Shown here: positions 1 through 12,399 of the stretch, one piece after another
Numbering within the stretch: the stretch's first letter is position 1
Layout: every line of letters starts with the position of its first letter
Origin: Maniola hyperantus
Lineage: Eukaryota; Arthropoda; Insecta; Lepidoptera; Nymphalidae
Assembly: GCF_902806685.2 (NCBI RefSeq)
Contig: NC_048555.1
Location: forward strand, 6,944,001 to 7,008,000
Reading direction: 5' to 3'
Length of the DNA stretch: 64,000 nt
Notes under the pieces: model-generated
The model's input: the letters and a program-made list of their open reading frames with translations, nothing else
Database searches by the model: none
What the model was told of the DNA's origin: nothing
Translations under genes and position numbers: made by a program

Positions 1-476
1 TAACTTGTAACCGAATAAAATAAAATACAGTAAAACATGTCAAACCTATTCCTAGGACGTCAAAGAATAGGTAGGTACCTAACCTAAAAGTTCTTTTAAC
101 GAAAAATGCTAGGACATCTATTTGTACCTGTTCATTTCATTTTTGCCTCAATACAAATGATCCGTGTACAGTGAACGTTGATAAAGCATTCTCGGTCTGT
201 TACTGTGAGCTACAATTCGTTTTTCATTCTGAAGACCGATCCATCTTTTCATCTTGGACATTCACTCCTAATACATCTCTCTGCCCTTCCGACAAGTGGT
301 ATATGGTTCAATATGGTTTCTAGAGATGGGAATAATTGCTACTTTTAATTTTCATTTAATGAAATCATTTATTTTTTAACAGTGATTCCATATTATGTGA
401 TTTTTTTTATTTTTGCACTTACGATTGTTTGCTACATTACTTTATAGCTACTTACTCATAATTTATATATTATATT
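1..476. other. No feature seen
   Basis: AT-rich sequence with no coding stretch, repeat or RNA signature that I can support. Confidence 0.5.
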
Positions 477-567
477 TATAGTCGACGCATTTTAACCAGA
501 GTCGTCGAGTTATCTGTCTGAATCAGACAGATAACTCGACAACTCAGTTTAAAATGTGTCGACTATA
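477..567. repeat. Loop-free 91-bp imperfect palindrome
   Basis: Two arms of about 45 bp meet with no spacer near position 522 and both end in TATAGTCGAC. The innermost 15 bp or so of each arm (GAGTTATCTGTCTGA) pair perfectly, with a few mismatches further out. It could extrude as a cruciform or be a tiny fold-back element. No gene is attached. Confidence 0.85.
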
Positions 568-949
568 GATTTTTTTAAATAATAGTAAGAAGATATCGTA
601 AATACCCATAGCATAATATAAATTCCCCTTAAGTTGAAGAAAAATTCAACTTACATAAAAACTGTTCCAAAAGTTCCCATATCTCGGGGATTTCATAATA
701 TTATACACATGATTCAATTTCGTGCGAAGGTTTTCTAAATCCTCTGAAAAGCATTCATTTTTCAGAAGGTATTAAGCATAATGCTCTAAAGCCCTATAGA
801 GAAGATTATCATAATATTACAAAAATAAGGTTTTTGAATTAGTATTATGATTACGACTGAAGCCTATCTATGGGTTGTAACAGAGTTAATGGAACTAAGA
901 ATCAGCTTGCCTTGCCATAGCCATAAGCCGTTGCCTAGTTTGCCTTTTT
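568..949. other. No feature seen
   Basis: AT-rich spacer with no supported element. Confidence 0.4.
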
Positions 950-1293
950 TACAGGGTGTAACCAGAACGCTGGCAAATACGAAGACAGGTGATAGTACTG
1001 ATGATTACTAATATGATACTACAAAAAAAAACGCGAAAAAATAAATCCTATACTTTTGTAAAAATTTACGACATTATATTGCAAATAAAACACCTGACTA
1101 ACGCTAGAGGTCAACGCATGCCGCGTCGTAGGTGGGGCATTGACCCAAGTTTTGCACACAATACATTGCGGGTTTGAAAAATACTATAATACTAAAACTA
1201 CAAAATGAGGCAAATGGTTATTGGTATTGGATTGTGTTTAGGTAGTATAACAATAACGCTAAGTTTTTGCTAGCGTTCTGGTTACACCCTGTA
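950..1293. mobile_element. Mariner-like MITE, copy 1
   Basis: The 344-bp element is bounded by inverted terminal repeats starting ACAGGGTGTAACCAGAACGC, about 25 bp long with one mismatch, and each end abuts TA. TA flanks and short TIRs fit a non-autonomous Tc1/mariner-type element. Related copies lie at 34883-35266 and, truncated, at 57734. The interior has no transposase; a 62-codon open stretch inside is not convincing. Confidence 0.8.
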
Positions 1294-2381
1294 GAGGGGC
1301 CGTCACTGTGTAATAGGACATCTCCAATGAGTTAGTAACTTCATCCGCATTCGCCGCATTATGAAATTATCAACCCAATAGCTCTACAAGGATACTTGGA
1401 GTAACTTTACTGTGAAGTTCGGCTGACCTGCTCGAGCTCAGTACATCGTTAGAGTTGCTAACAAGTTTACGCTTTATATTCTTCATAACTAAACTTAGAT
1501 CATCGTTCTGAACATTAATTTGTCTTTGTACTTTATACGAATTAAATTTCTTATGTTTCCGGAGTCAACTCCTTGAAAAGCTAAGAATTAAATTGTACCC
1601 GAATGCCCTTGTTTCACTCTACCTTTGTCAATAGTTTCAATGTTTAGATCAACACTCCCACATCGAAAAGTCTATTATACTTAGTAACAATAATTGTAAA
1701 AGGGCTATAACTCTTGTTTTGTAGTAGATATAAAACAGGCTCGGGACAGTTCTATCGACTCTAGTTTTAACCTCGATTCGATCACTGATAACTAAACATA
1801 GAATTTAACACCTCTAGAACTTGCGGTTTTTCATCATTAAAATATCTAAGATTAAGTCACATACTTAATGATTCTAGGTTATATGCAATTTATCTATAAA
1901 TGTGAAACTAATAAAAACATCCGCAAGTTTAAAATCACAACTTTTAATTTTTAAGTGGCTATTTAATAGGTACTAGGTCTAGGATGATTATCAATAATAA
2001 AATTTATATTGTGTGTAAATTGGTGGGTCAGGATCTGGCATTCTCCTTTTTGACGTTATGTTTGTAGTACGTCTGTTTTTTATATTCTTTCTAAATTCAC
2101 TTCATTGCATTTTCCAAGCTTCAGTAAATATTGAACTGCTCACTTGGTAGTCATTTAGCAAAAGCAATCAAACCCTCTCAGCACCTGTTTTTGTCACACA
2201 AATAAATCGACGTTCGCTTTATTAAACTGTAAAGTCCACGAGAACAAACTATTGAATTTTCGATACTTTGTCACTATCACTATTAAGTGTGAGAAATAAC
2301 TCTTCGAATACAGTCTGCAGGTAGAAATGTAACTAATATAAATACCGGTCTTTAAACATCGCTCTTGATCTAATAGATAAA
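1294..2381. other. No feature seen
   Basis: About 1.1 kb of AT-rich sequence. I see no exon-like stretch or recognisable repeat on either strand. Confidence 0.4.
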
Positions 2382-2398
2382 AGAGAGAGAGAGAGAGA
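2382..2398. repeat. (AG)n microsatellite
   Basis: An uninterrupted AG dinucleotide run of about 8 units. Confidence 0.9.
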
Positions 2399-2454
2399 TA
2401 AAAATAGATATAGGTTACATGGAAGAGATCACTCATAGTGACAAGAAACTAGCT

Positions 2455-2660
2455 TATTCCCGCGCCTTCATCCTCGTGGACTACATCAATTTCAAACTCC
2501 TATTTTACTCCCTTATAGGTCGTATTTTCAAAAATCCTTTCTTAGCGGATGTCTACACTTAGATCTGCATGCCAAATTTCAGCCTGATCCGTCCAGTATT
2601 TTGAGCTGTGCGTTGATAGATCAGTCAGTCAGTCAGCTTTTCCTTTTATAATAGATAGCA
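2455..2660 (+). repeat. Dispersed repeat family B
   Basis: Contains the family's word series: TCCTTTCTTAGCGGATG, GCATGCCAAATTTCAGCC, GATCCGTCCAGTA, then a GATCAGTCAGTCAGTCAG tail and CTTTTCCTTTTATA. Copies occur at 34585-34795 (minus), 55232-55432 (plus) and 62280-62512 (minus). The family is common in lepidopteran DNA. It is non-coding and its class is uncertain (a Helitron or LINE-derived tail are possible). Confidence 0.65.
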
Positions 2661-2705
2661 CAGTGTTTTTACTTACTTACCTACTTTAATTTTTGAGTGG
2701 AGACT

Positions 2706-3025
2706 CTTTTTTATTTTTATTTAGATACAAGTTAGCCCTTGACTGCAATCTCACTTGGTGGTAAGTGATGATGCAGTCTAAGATGGTAGCGGGCTAACCT
2801 GGAAGGGGTATGGCAGTTTTACATACCCGTTTGGTTTCTACACGGCATCGTACCGAAACGCTAAATTGCTTTGCCGGTAGAGTGGTAACTAGCCACGGCC
2901 GAAGCCACCAGACTAGACTAGACCAGAAATTTAGAAATCATAAAATTCCATATCCCTGCCAGGAATCGAACCCAGGACCTCCCACTAATAAGACCACAGC
3001 GCTTACCACTGCGCCAAGGAGGTCG
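2706..3025 (-). mobile_element. tRNA-derived SINE (family C), complete copy
   Basis: On the minus strand the head at the right end carries a pol III box A (TGGCGCAGTGG, 3006-3016) and box B (GGTTCGATTCC, 2962-2972). The body continues left to an A-rich tail near 2706. Truncated copies of the same body lie at 12822, 22085, 24790, 48900 and 56056. The head is tRNA-like but is embedded in a 320-bp repeat, so it is a SINE and not a functional tRNA gene. Confidence 0.8.
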
Positions 3026-3029
3026 TTAA

Positions 3030-4640
3030 AAAACCAACGTGCTACCAACGCTGCACTTTCCGTTCCGAGGTCGCTGCTTAATATTCATAGCACTAATTAA
3101 TTATTAGATATAATCAACGTTATCAAACACGAGACTACATCGCTAGATAACGCTGTTATTAAATAGGTACATATTAGTTCAATTAACTAACTTAACCACC
3201 AATCAATACAGTAACAATATAAACAAACTCGCCTATGTACCTATCTATTTTATATACCTTAATTAGGTACATAATATAGGTAGAATAATAATCTTTGATT
3301 GATAAGATAGATTCTATTGTCTACAATTTCATCACACAAGGCAGATTTGTTTTACTCGCAGGTCGCATATTGTCTATTGTAACTGAACATCAAGCTCCTC
3401 TATAGCAACCAATTGGGTATTTGACTACATCAAAAATATACAATTTCTCCGTAATTATTAAATAGAGGGTCTTCCAAAATACGTAAAATCCACGTCTTTT
3501 GTTGGTTTTAAGTGTTATATCGATTAAACTAAAAAAAGCTGTGAAGTCAAATGATTGTGATGTCACACACCGGTATTCCATAGAATCTCGCATACTAAGC
3601 GCGCGTTTTGACGTTTGATAAAAAATTAATGATTTGACTAGTTGATACTGTATTGTCTATAGAAGTTCGAGCTTCTTTACTCCAGCTATGAAGTACCCCG
3701 CAACAAGCCAAGTCAAGGAAGCCACAGCTGCTAAATAGCAGACTCTCAAGTGTCGAAAGAGGTGATCACTTAGGTCATGTAGACTGTAGTAGCCAGTGGG
3801 TACCCAGCTTAACTTACAGCAAAATTAGTAATAGCAACCGAAATTTTTCAAAACTATATTTAAAAAAAGATTTAGTAGATACCTACATTAGATTACAGTG
3901 TAGCACTTCTTTTATTATCCACAGTATTTTTTTATCATTAATACAACAAATATGTTAATAAGTTAAGTACTTAATTTTTATGTATACCTATATTTTTATA
4001 CCTATATTTAATGAAGCTCTTTAGATACAATATTCAAAATAATGTTTATATTAACTCTGTTATCCAAAACAATTAGTTGGTCTTCATACCACATTTTGTA
4101 TAAAAATTACGTTACATTTTCTCTATTTACTATTGCTAATTATCTTCTGAAGAGCCGCAATCATTTCATCGAATAACACGCCGAACACTAATTGGATACC
4201 TTATTATGTTGTTATTAATGGAAAATATAACAGGCTTACAGGGTTTTCGGATACGCCAATAAATCATCTGCAAGGAAAAGCCTCCCATAATAAATAAATC
4301 CAACAAGCTGTTAACATAGCGATATAGAATATGAAATAGATATTTCGTAGAAATATTAATTAGTTTTTTTTCAATGACTGTTCGAAAATACGACTAAACG
4401 CTTCCGGAAAAAGTTACGTAGCGTAGTGCCGTGCCCCCTGATAAAATAGAAATTTGTTTTGTTACTCTCAGTTATTTTACAAAACGCTTTGAAAAAACAT
4501 TCTGGCGGAAACTCATTCTCAGTAGTGAGGTAGCGATGGGTTTATGATGATGATTGTGTAAAAATTAGGTACCTAAGTACCTACTGACTGAAATTTTGTT
4601 TACTAAGATGTGTAAAACTGAGGTTTTACAATTTTATATT
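3030..4640. other. No feature seen
   Basis: About 1.6 kb without a supported gene. Short open stretches (for example 3390-3593) have no domain-like sequence or splice context. Confidence 0.4.
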
Positions 4641-4644
4641 ATAA

Positions 4645-4837
4645 CGTACCTAACTGGTAATTTTTTTTTTAAAGAATATTAGCCAAATTGCTGACTAATA
4701 TTCCCCTTTCCCCTCCAATTAAGCGTAAAGCTTGTGCTAGGAGTAGGTACGACAATAGTGCAACGGGTGGGATTTGACGGCGACCTTTCGGTTTTCAGTC
4801 CGCTCCTATAACCGTTGAACTATCGAGGCTATGAATG
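4645..4837 (-). mobile_element. tRNA-derived SINE (family M), copy 1
   Basis: On the minus strand it starts with a box A match TAGTTCAACGG (4812-4822). A decayed box B follows, then the family body, ending in GGCTAATATTCTTTAAAA-type tail. The better preserved copy is at 51274-51441; a tail remnant is at 55155-55228. Confidence 0.7.
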
Positions 4838-4839
4838 TA

Positions 4840-6070
4840 TCTGTACTTTCCACAATTGTAATATTGGGTATGTATTCTGCGGCTATACCGTGGGATATTA
4901 ATTTGATGGCTCATTAGGCAACCATTAGCAGTATACAATTTTAGGTTATCAGATAGTATTCAGAGCATACTAATAAATCATCTGGCAGCTTAGGGCCTGG
5001 TCGTAATAAATTACGAAGCACGTTGTTGATTGTAGTCGCGAAAAACATAAGAAATTAATATAGAAAGTATTTTGAGTATACTCATTAGATTTAGATTTTT
5101 TAAAATTTCATTTAAACTCTTTGATTTTCCGAAATGCAAGCTGTAGCATGCAGATCATAGAGGCATTAAAGTACACAATAAATAGGTACCACTGGCTTTT
5201 TAAGTTAGTACCCTTTGTGCACGACGTTGGATGTGTCTAAAGGACCGTGAAAAGGTAACAGACATACAGACAGATAGACACAATTCCACAATACTCAATT
5301 AAGTATAATAATAGTATAATAATAATAATAAAGCCTTTATTACTGAAAATATAAATTTACAATGTTGGATTGTGTAATTGATACAGACATACATTACAAA
5401 CATGTTTCTATACAAGAATTTTTTTAGCTTATAATTACAGTAAACAAGTAGGTACCTATATACTTAATACTTTTTCCGTTTTTTTTATTTTAATAAACCC
5501 ATTTATTACTTACTACAACAATAACATAAAGATTTAAAAAAAAAAAATGATATTAAATTGCAATTATTTGGGTAATATTTGAAAAACAGTTTTTAAATGG
5601 AAAAGCTCATACACTGTATACACTACACACCACTATACTACAGCAACTTTTGTTATCAATAATAATCGTTACACTAATTTACAATTTAAATTTTTTCATT
5701 TTTAATAGATTACAATATTATCTTGTTTTAATTTGCTTATAATATTTTGAAAAATCACAATATATAAGATATAACACAATAGATATCACAAGAAATTAGC
5801 TATTTATGTACCTACTGTACTGTACATGTGTACCTATATGTACCTACATAAATAATAGTATGGATATTAGTAAATAATTTTGCTTCCTTTAACTATTTTC
5901 CGGCTAAAATTGTGTGCAGTAAACTTTAACTTAGTTTCAAAGCAGCAGGAAATCTCGGTGTACGTGTAAGTAATTGTATCATTTACAAGACCGTGCAACA
6001 ATGTGGGTCTTATTGGTTTCAGTTAACGTCGATTGGTTCAACACCTATTTGTCCGCTCTTGGCCTCAATT
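4840..6070. other. No gene seen; simple AT-rich DNA
   Basis: Holds an AATAATAATA microsatellite near 5315-5332 and long A/T runs (5520-5770). No coding or repeat family is recognised. Confidence 0.4.
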
Positions 6071-6076
6071 TCAGTG

Positions 6077-6667
6077 TGCTTAGTACGAGATTTTACATCT
6101 CACCAAAGTTGATAGTAATAATGCGAGAGTCAAAACGTCAAAACACAAAAACCTAAATAACCGATTTTAACTTTGCAAGATTTTCCGCTCAGAACGCTGG
6201 CTGGAGATGTACCTAGAGACGAACTTGAGTTTTAAAACAAGACCGTTTACTAAAATCCATTTCACTTAAACGCTTATGGACTGAGAGCCAGCGCGTGCCA
6301 GACGTTTGTTATTTTATAAAAGCTGAAAGTTTCTTTGCGTATTGTCCCCCAACACTGGGAGAAACGTTTGTTTGGATGTGTTTGGAAGATAGTGGCTTTG
6401 GGCGATAACAGGTAATAAAGGTGTAAAAAATCTTACGTCGAAGTATAAAGTCTAATTTTTTTATATCTGCACTTCGGAATAGTATTAGAAATCACGCCAT
6501 GCATTGCTAGACACTTAGTATCGTGGAAATTCCCTGCCAGACACCCTTAGACTTGTAAACTTTAAGAGTGTCTGGCAGGGGGGTTTATTAATTGGTTTGG
6601 TGCGGCGCGGCGCGCGGCGCTCGAATTCCATCAACGTTTGGTGAGATGTAAAAATCTTATACTAAGC
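6077..6667. mobile_element. Fold-back/TIR element enclosing a second repeat
   Basis: The ends form about 40-bp inverted repeats. The left arm (6077-6115) contains GATTTTACATCTCACCAAA and the right arm (6626-6666) is its near-complement. Inside, 6297-6600 is a copy of dispersed family I (also at 18886 and 20485), which begins TTATTTTATAAAAGCTGAAA and ends GTGTCTGGCAGGG. This looks like one element carrying or invaded by another. Confidence 0.65.
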
Positions 6668-6959
6668 CCACAGATCATTGGATGAAATAGCTGAACGTAC
6701 CTACGGTTGTACTTTACTATAGTGTCTGTATACTGTATTGACTCTTATTGTCTATTCTCGAGAATGTAATACATAGGAACAGTGAAGCAGGAATAATGCA
6801 GTTGTTACGAATATAATGGAAGGCATCTGAATAGTAGGTATATTATTTCTTGTAATACATTAAATTGTATCGAATTCGTTGTCAAAAAAGGAAAAAATTC
6901 TGAGTTCATAAATATAGTACAATATTAAAATATACCTAACGACAAAAAAACAATCACTA

Positions 6960-7178
6960 CCCATAATACCTATTATAAATGCGAAAGTGTGTTTGTTCGT
7001 TTGTTGGTTCGTTATTGGTTTGCTAGTTTCTCCTTCATTTGCTCGTCGGGCGCAACGGAGCCAATTGATCGACGTAATTTTTTTGTAAGTAGGAAGGTAT
7101 AGTGACATACCGGACACTACTTTTATCATTTTAGGATTTTTAAAAACCTAAATCCACGCGTACGAAGTCGTGGGCATC
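6960..7178 (-). repeat. Dispersed repeat family A
   Basis: Ends in TAAATCCACGCGTACGAAGT and begins GCGAAAGTGTGTTTGTT. The family reads on the other strand as ACTTCGTCCGCGTGG ... TTTGATTTTCCGGG ... CACTTTCGC. Other copies: 12400, 13744, 27573, 57883, 58392. It is non-coding and widespread in Lepidoptera; the transposon class is not certain. Confidence 0.65.
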
Positions 7179-7674
7179 AGAATGTTTTACTATATTTCGG
7201 CGTAAGAGGAGTACCTAGTCGGGTTTTAGTTTTAAACGGTACCTTGTTTGTATTATCTAAAGAGGTAAGACGCCTTGCATTTCAAGTAAAATTTAATTTT
7301 TCCATCATATTTTATTATTCAATAATGTATTGGAAACGTCAAATACAACATGAATTCAACGTAATCTATTTTATAAACACCGAATGATGGCTCCTTCAAC
7401 GGCGAAATTAGATTTACGAATGTAATCAAAATTCAGAGGAAAACCATCGAGATTTGACGTTCGCGTAATAACGCCGTATTGGGATAAGCTAATAGTCTTT
7501 TTACATGATTAAAATCGTATGTTTTGTGTGATCATTCAAGAGGAAAAAGGGCCAAATACAAATAAAGCGCTTGTAAAAGTTTGTTTAAATAAAAAATCTA
7601 AAAGATACTCATTCATGCTTACCTACGTATTTGTAGGTCTATTTTCTAGCGTCTCATATTATCTAGCTCATGTA
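7179..7674. other. No feature seen
   Basis: AT-rich spacer. Confidence 0.35.
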
Positions 7675-7676
7675 AG

Positions 7677-7821
7677 CGACAGGTCGAGATGGCAATTGGG
7701 GTATGAGGCGGGGGGACGTCCGGCACACCCGCACGTCACCCGAGCTCGCCGGCACTGGATCAGCGCGAGGTCTGTGCGGTGTGTGGGGCGTCCCCACCCC
7801 GATTGCCATCTCGACCTGTCG
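7677..7821. mobile_element. GC-rich fold-back MITE (family F), copy 1
   Basis: Perfect 20-bp terminal inverted repeats (CGACAGGTCGAGATGGCAAT) enclose a GC-rich core with further inverted words (GCACACCCGCAC / GTGCGGTGTG), flanked by GTACTATAC. Its base composition contrasts sharply with the AT-rich surroundings. Related copies: 21426 (half), 27181, 56268 and 56838. Confidence 0.8.
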
Positions 7822-7832
7822 TGTACTATACT

Positions 7833-8985
7833 GTGGCTCTCACATACATAATATTATCTTTATCTTTAGCTTTGTAGTTTTCTTCCTCAATAAAGTTCAC
7901 AGAATTTCCCAGAAGATCTATACACTATACATAATAATATGTTTTTCTTTTTCCAACAAATCTCCTTATTAGAGTGAAATGAATACATGCCATTATTTAT
8001 ATTGTTTGTGCCGCTCTATTTTTGCGAAAACATGAAAAAAATTGCGTTTCTAGTGTTTCCAAGTTATTATACTCGTGGCTTGTGATAACTTGATATTACA
8101 AACTGAGATAACTTGTTATATCAGTCATACTGCGTACAATAAAATGTCTTCTAAAAATATATATCCCTAATTCTTCCCTAATAAAAAATATAATCAAATA
8201 AAGAATATCTTTATGGGGCTGAGTTTTTGATTTTTAATAACAAAAATTCGGAAGAACTTAGAGAAGTTACAATTTTTTAAGTATGCCAATCATCATCAGC
8301 CGTGGACGGTCTTCAGCCTTCCTCATCTAGCCACTGCCTGCCAGCCTCTTTATATAGTCGGTCCATCTTGCTGATGGACCGACGATAATAATGGCATTTG
8401 TGTAATGGCATTAGATTTGCCATTACACAAATTTAAATATTGTGTAAAAACTAACAACACTATAATGAAACCCTTAGTGACAAAGTAGCGTGGAAGCAAC
8501 TGGCTGAGCTTTCAGAACCCTACAAGATGTTGTAGAGAATTCTTACATTCCTGTAATTTTTCATGATTTGAAATGAGGAGTTTCGTTCCGACTCTTTTCA
8601 GTAAAAATTTCTTTCTAAACCGGTGGTAGACTCACATACATAGCGTAACTTTGCATAAGAGACACTATGAAAAATTATATTTGATCTTGAAAGAAATAAT
8701 TATTATGAAATCAATGTCTTATTTAGCAGTCTTAGCTTATAACAAATAGGCTATAGATAGATACTTACTACCACAGCAACTATCAGTAAAATGGTTCTTT
8801 CAATTTTGACGTATGCGTGTGTTATATTACGATAAAATTGGATACATAATTATTATGCTAAAATTCATCTAATCATAAACTTGGGAGTCTTAGATAAGTA
8901 TTTATTGTGATATTTAAAACAGAATCGTTATTCCGTTTCCGGATTCAATATCAATGTACGGAAAGAGTATGATTTATTATCTTTT
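7833..8985. other. No gene; decayed LINE scrap and hairpins
   Basis: A segment at about 8285-8390 resembles the antisense of an RTE-type LINE 3' region (CTTCAGCCTTCCTCATC and a hairpin CGGTCCATC/GATGGACCG). A perfect 15-bp hairpin (ATTTGTGTAATGGCA) follows at 8395-8431. Otherwise I see nothing. Confidence 0.35.
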
Positions 8986-8989
8986 CTTG

Positions 8990-9465
8990 TATGTTGTTTA
9001 ATTTAATATTTAGGAATGTGACAATACGATAAATAATATTATGTGAATTGTCAATACTGGTAACTAATTATTCATTGTAAATTAAATACTGTCAATGTAC
9101 TAAGAGTGACATTATACCAAGCTATTGTCAACATACAGTTGGCAATAACTATTATGTGAAATAATAATGTTGTGTAAACTGTCAATTTAAGTTGCTTATT
9201 ATTATTGTAAATTATTAATACGTAGACCATCAATGTTACTGATTTTATTATTGTAAATCGGGTGTGTCGACATACCTTTTGTCAACAAACCTAAAATAAA
9301 TAATGATTAATATTAAGATCATGTGATAGTCGACATCCGCCCTGTTTGCGATGGCAGTGTTATAAAAGTACCCTACCTCGACAGAGAGGGGACAGTCTTG
9401 TATCGACAGCCCAGAGCAAACACAGCGGACCTTACTGAAGTTAAGTATTCTTATATTTTATTATA
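8990..9465 (+). promoter_or_regulatory. Orphan pol II promoter, possibly a solo LTR
   Basis: TATAAAAG at 9361-9368 is followed 33 bp later by an arthropod-type initiator ACAGTC, with the presumed +1 A at 9394. Upstream (8990-9300) the word TGTCAA recurs five times among ATTGTAAAT repeats, as in the U3 of an LTR. No coding exon follows within reach. I infer either a solo LTR or an unannotated transcript start. I could not find matching LTR ends or a target duplication. Confidence 0.35.
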
Positions 9466-9469
9466 ATGT

Positions 9470-11205
9470 AATGTAATCATTTGCCTTTTATAGGTTACCT
9501 GTTGTAACTGTGTACCAAATATGTACCTAATACTTTACTCAACGTTCAAAAGATGTGTGTTATGGAGTTTCTTTGCCCTTTCTTCTCCATGACTAAACAC
9601 CTTAGCGAAATGGGTGGTAGATTCATTTTAATATAAATAGATCAATGCTGAACAAATACAATTCAGTTATTATTCGACTTGGTTGGTTTTACTTCTGTAT
9701 TTATCACCTACCCTCTTGTGCTATTTATTTTATACATTGAGATAAAAGTAAACACTAGGTTGTTAGCTTCTAATTATTATAGAAGCCTGTTTAGATGATT
9801 AGGATTCTTACTTTGAAATAATACAGCAGATGCTTTGCTTGATTTTTAATTACTTAGTATTTGGCCTTACCTGACAAATAATTGATAAATGATAACTTTC
9901 ATTAGTAATCATTGGATTTAATTTATCATCACTATTAAAGCCCACTGTCTTAACTTCTCTTTTTATACTAAATCTCTCACGTGCATACGATAAGGAGTAT
10001 TGTCATGTATAACTGTAATGTAGTGTTATGCTGGTGTCTTCGTGTACAGTCGATACGATAACTAAGTTGTTACTCGGATATTGCATCCACCGCGTCGCTC
10101 TCAGGAACCGGATGTCGGCCCACAGGGATTGAAATTTTTTAATTTTCAAACACGAATTTTGTTGTAATGTAACAAAAAACGGTACGCAGTAGGTAATGCA
10201 TACTCTTTTAAAATGAACAATTATATATATTTATCGATATATCGAACATAATATTATATTATCGATATTATCTCTACGGCTTAAAAAATTTAACATAGCA
10301 GGTCTCTGTTCTAGCCAGGTAGGTACAAGTAGTTCTAGCTGGTATACTTAGTTAAAATATTGTACCTAAATATCTATCCAGTAAATTATACATTAATATT
10401 GATGCCAGACTGGCCAGTGACAATATTTTTAAGTCAAGATGTCATCAGTCTTCAATGCGGTCGATGCGGTCGAACTTTGCTGCTGATATCATACGTATTT
10501 TCAGGGTTTTGAAAAAGGGGTTGTCTGTCATCTTGCAGCACGGGCACTTGCCGGTCCACTTGTCACTTGTTGTAAACGATCACCTCTGGAACAACAACAT
10601 GCGACAATGCAGCATGCTACAAATGAAAACATTAATTTTAACAAGAAGAATGCGGTACTCTATTATATGCCGAGAAGACATCGTGCTGTAAAATTGGAAT
10701 AGATATTACGATAGGACAGAGTGCCGACGATTTTTGCTACATTTTAAATTACTTACTCAAGCATGGGGCTAAATAGCCTTTATTTAGTTTATTATGGTAA
10801 ATTTATAAAAAAATTGCTTAAAATATGTTGAAACTACACTAGTGTGTACAGACACAGCACAATGTAGTTTGTACGTTTAATTTTTCAACCCAGCATCAAC
10901 ATAGGGATCCCTAAGGAGCTAGCTAAGCTACTTTTAACTTACTTAGTGTCCGAGTAGGTATCTTGTGACTCGATAGAAATTGTTTGTGATAGTGCCCTAT
11001 TAATAACTTTTATTCCTACTTAAGCACAAGTAGATTTTTTCTTGATTTTGTTGATAATAAAAATAATTGCTTACTGAAATCTTTTCACGGCTGGACATAC
11101 CTACAGGTATTCTCCCAACGTCTATCGGTTTTACGTACTATACGTGGCCTGCCAGTGATGATTTGATGACATGGATTCGAGACAATATTATGATCGTTAA
11201 CCTAT
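9470..11205. other. No supported gene
   Basis: About 1.7 kb. A 78-codon open stretch at 10455-10691 shows no recognisable domain, splice context or repeat identity, so I do not call it. Confidence 0.35.
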
Positions 11206-11207
11206 AC

Positions 11208-11460
11208 CTATCGCTAACTAGGAGCCTCGTAAGAAAGCTCAGAGTCACTCTTCCAGCGATGGAGTGAGTTACGCTTGGAGTTTCTCTACGTAATCAAATC
11301 AGAAATGAGGAGTTCCGTAGGAGAACCAGAATAACCGACACAGCTCAACGGGTTGCGAAGTTGAAGTGCCTACTATATCTTGGTGTACTGTAAAATTCTT
11401 TCATGAGATACTTATTATGTCCAGCTGTGGACGTCAGTCTATTGAATTGAGGATGATGAA
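11208..11460 (+). pseudogene. RTE-type LINE ORF fragment, internally deleted
   Basis: The translation reads LVRKLRVTLPAME, then after a frame change VSLRNQIRNEEFRRRTRITD, words typical of the region downstream of reverse transcriptase in lepidopteran RTE-like elements. The terminal 'VQLWTSV' and a GATGATGAAT tail appear near 11405-11455. Frameshifts and a deletion make it a dead fragment. A sister fragment is at 48235-48400. Confidence 0.65.
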
Positions 11461-12270
11461 TAGCTATGTATACCGTATATAGGCGCTCGACAGTCGACAC
11501 CATCTAAAAAGATTGCAGTGCAAGAAAATTAGGCGCAAATACATTGTAAGTATAACAGTAAAAAAAACATATTTTTGCGTGTCGCTAGTAGACTATAAAT
11601 TATGCCATGCGGACGAAAGCATGGTAAAAAGCTAGTAAAGTATAAAGTCAATCTAATATGTATTTAATGGCAGTTGGCACAGTCAAAATATTAGAGTAAT
11701 TACCATTTCGCAGAATAGATTTAAATCTAAAATTAACCATTCCTACTAGTAACGGAAGTAATTTCAATTTCTTCAGTAGAGCATTGAGATATCAAACACT
11801 ACTAAATATCCATAACGCTGAGGCGCAAATTAAATTTTCATTCGAATACTTCGATAAATTACTTTGAAAATTGGCAAGCTACATTTACTTACCTACAACG
11901 TAAAATGATCTATTTCAATTGAAAAGATAATAAAAGTATTATGAAACTACTACAGACTAAACCGATATAGTTTTAATCTGTCAGTCAGTCAGTGATCGTA
12001 TTGTTTTATTTTATTTTTTTATTTATAAAGTGTAGGTATACTTTAATAACTGATTACTATGCATTTGGGTCGCATTGCGAACGTTTTGTCGTACGTTGTT
12101 GGAGAAAGTAGTTTTTGTCCAAAACGTTGTTCTCACCTTATTTAATGAAGCTTTTTAAACATACATACCTTCAATTTTTATTTTTATTCTGTTCCTTGAG
12201 CCAAATTCTCTTTTAGATCCTGCATTAATAGAGACCACAAAAAGGAGAAGAAATCGTCGGACATTGCGTT
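11461..12270. other. No feature seen
   Basis: AT-rich, with only a short TCAGTCAGTCAG remnant near 11983. Confidence 0.35.
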
Positions 12271-12274
12271 TCAA

Positions 12275-12380
12275 GTAACTTTTTTATTCAGATACAAGTT
12301 AGCCCTTTTAGTTCTCACCTGGTGGTAAGTGATGATTCAGTCTAAGATGAAAGCGGGCCTGGAAAGGGTGAAGGAATGTG
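12275..12380 (-). repeat. SINE family C fragment
   Basis: Carries AGATACAAGTTAGCCCTTT and CTGGTGGTAAGTGATGAT, the 3' half of the SINE at 2706-3025; the tRNA head is missing. Confidence 0.65.
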
Positions 12381-12399
12381 TTATGTAAAGATCAATCAG

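Noticed and set aside
2962..3016. Functional tRNA gene
   Set aside because: Box A and box B are present here and in several other places, but each is the head of a SINE and no cloverleaf with a proper acceptor stem is evident.
7519..7972. Overlapping open frames across the GC-rich element at 7677
   Set aside because: High GC of the fold-back element removes stop codons; the peptides mirror the palindrome.
10455..10691. 78-codon open frame as a gene
   Set aside because: No domain, no splice context, and length is within chance for this region.
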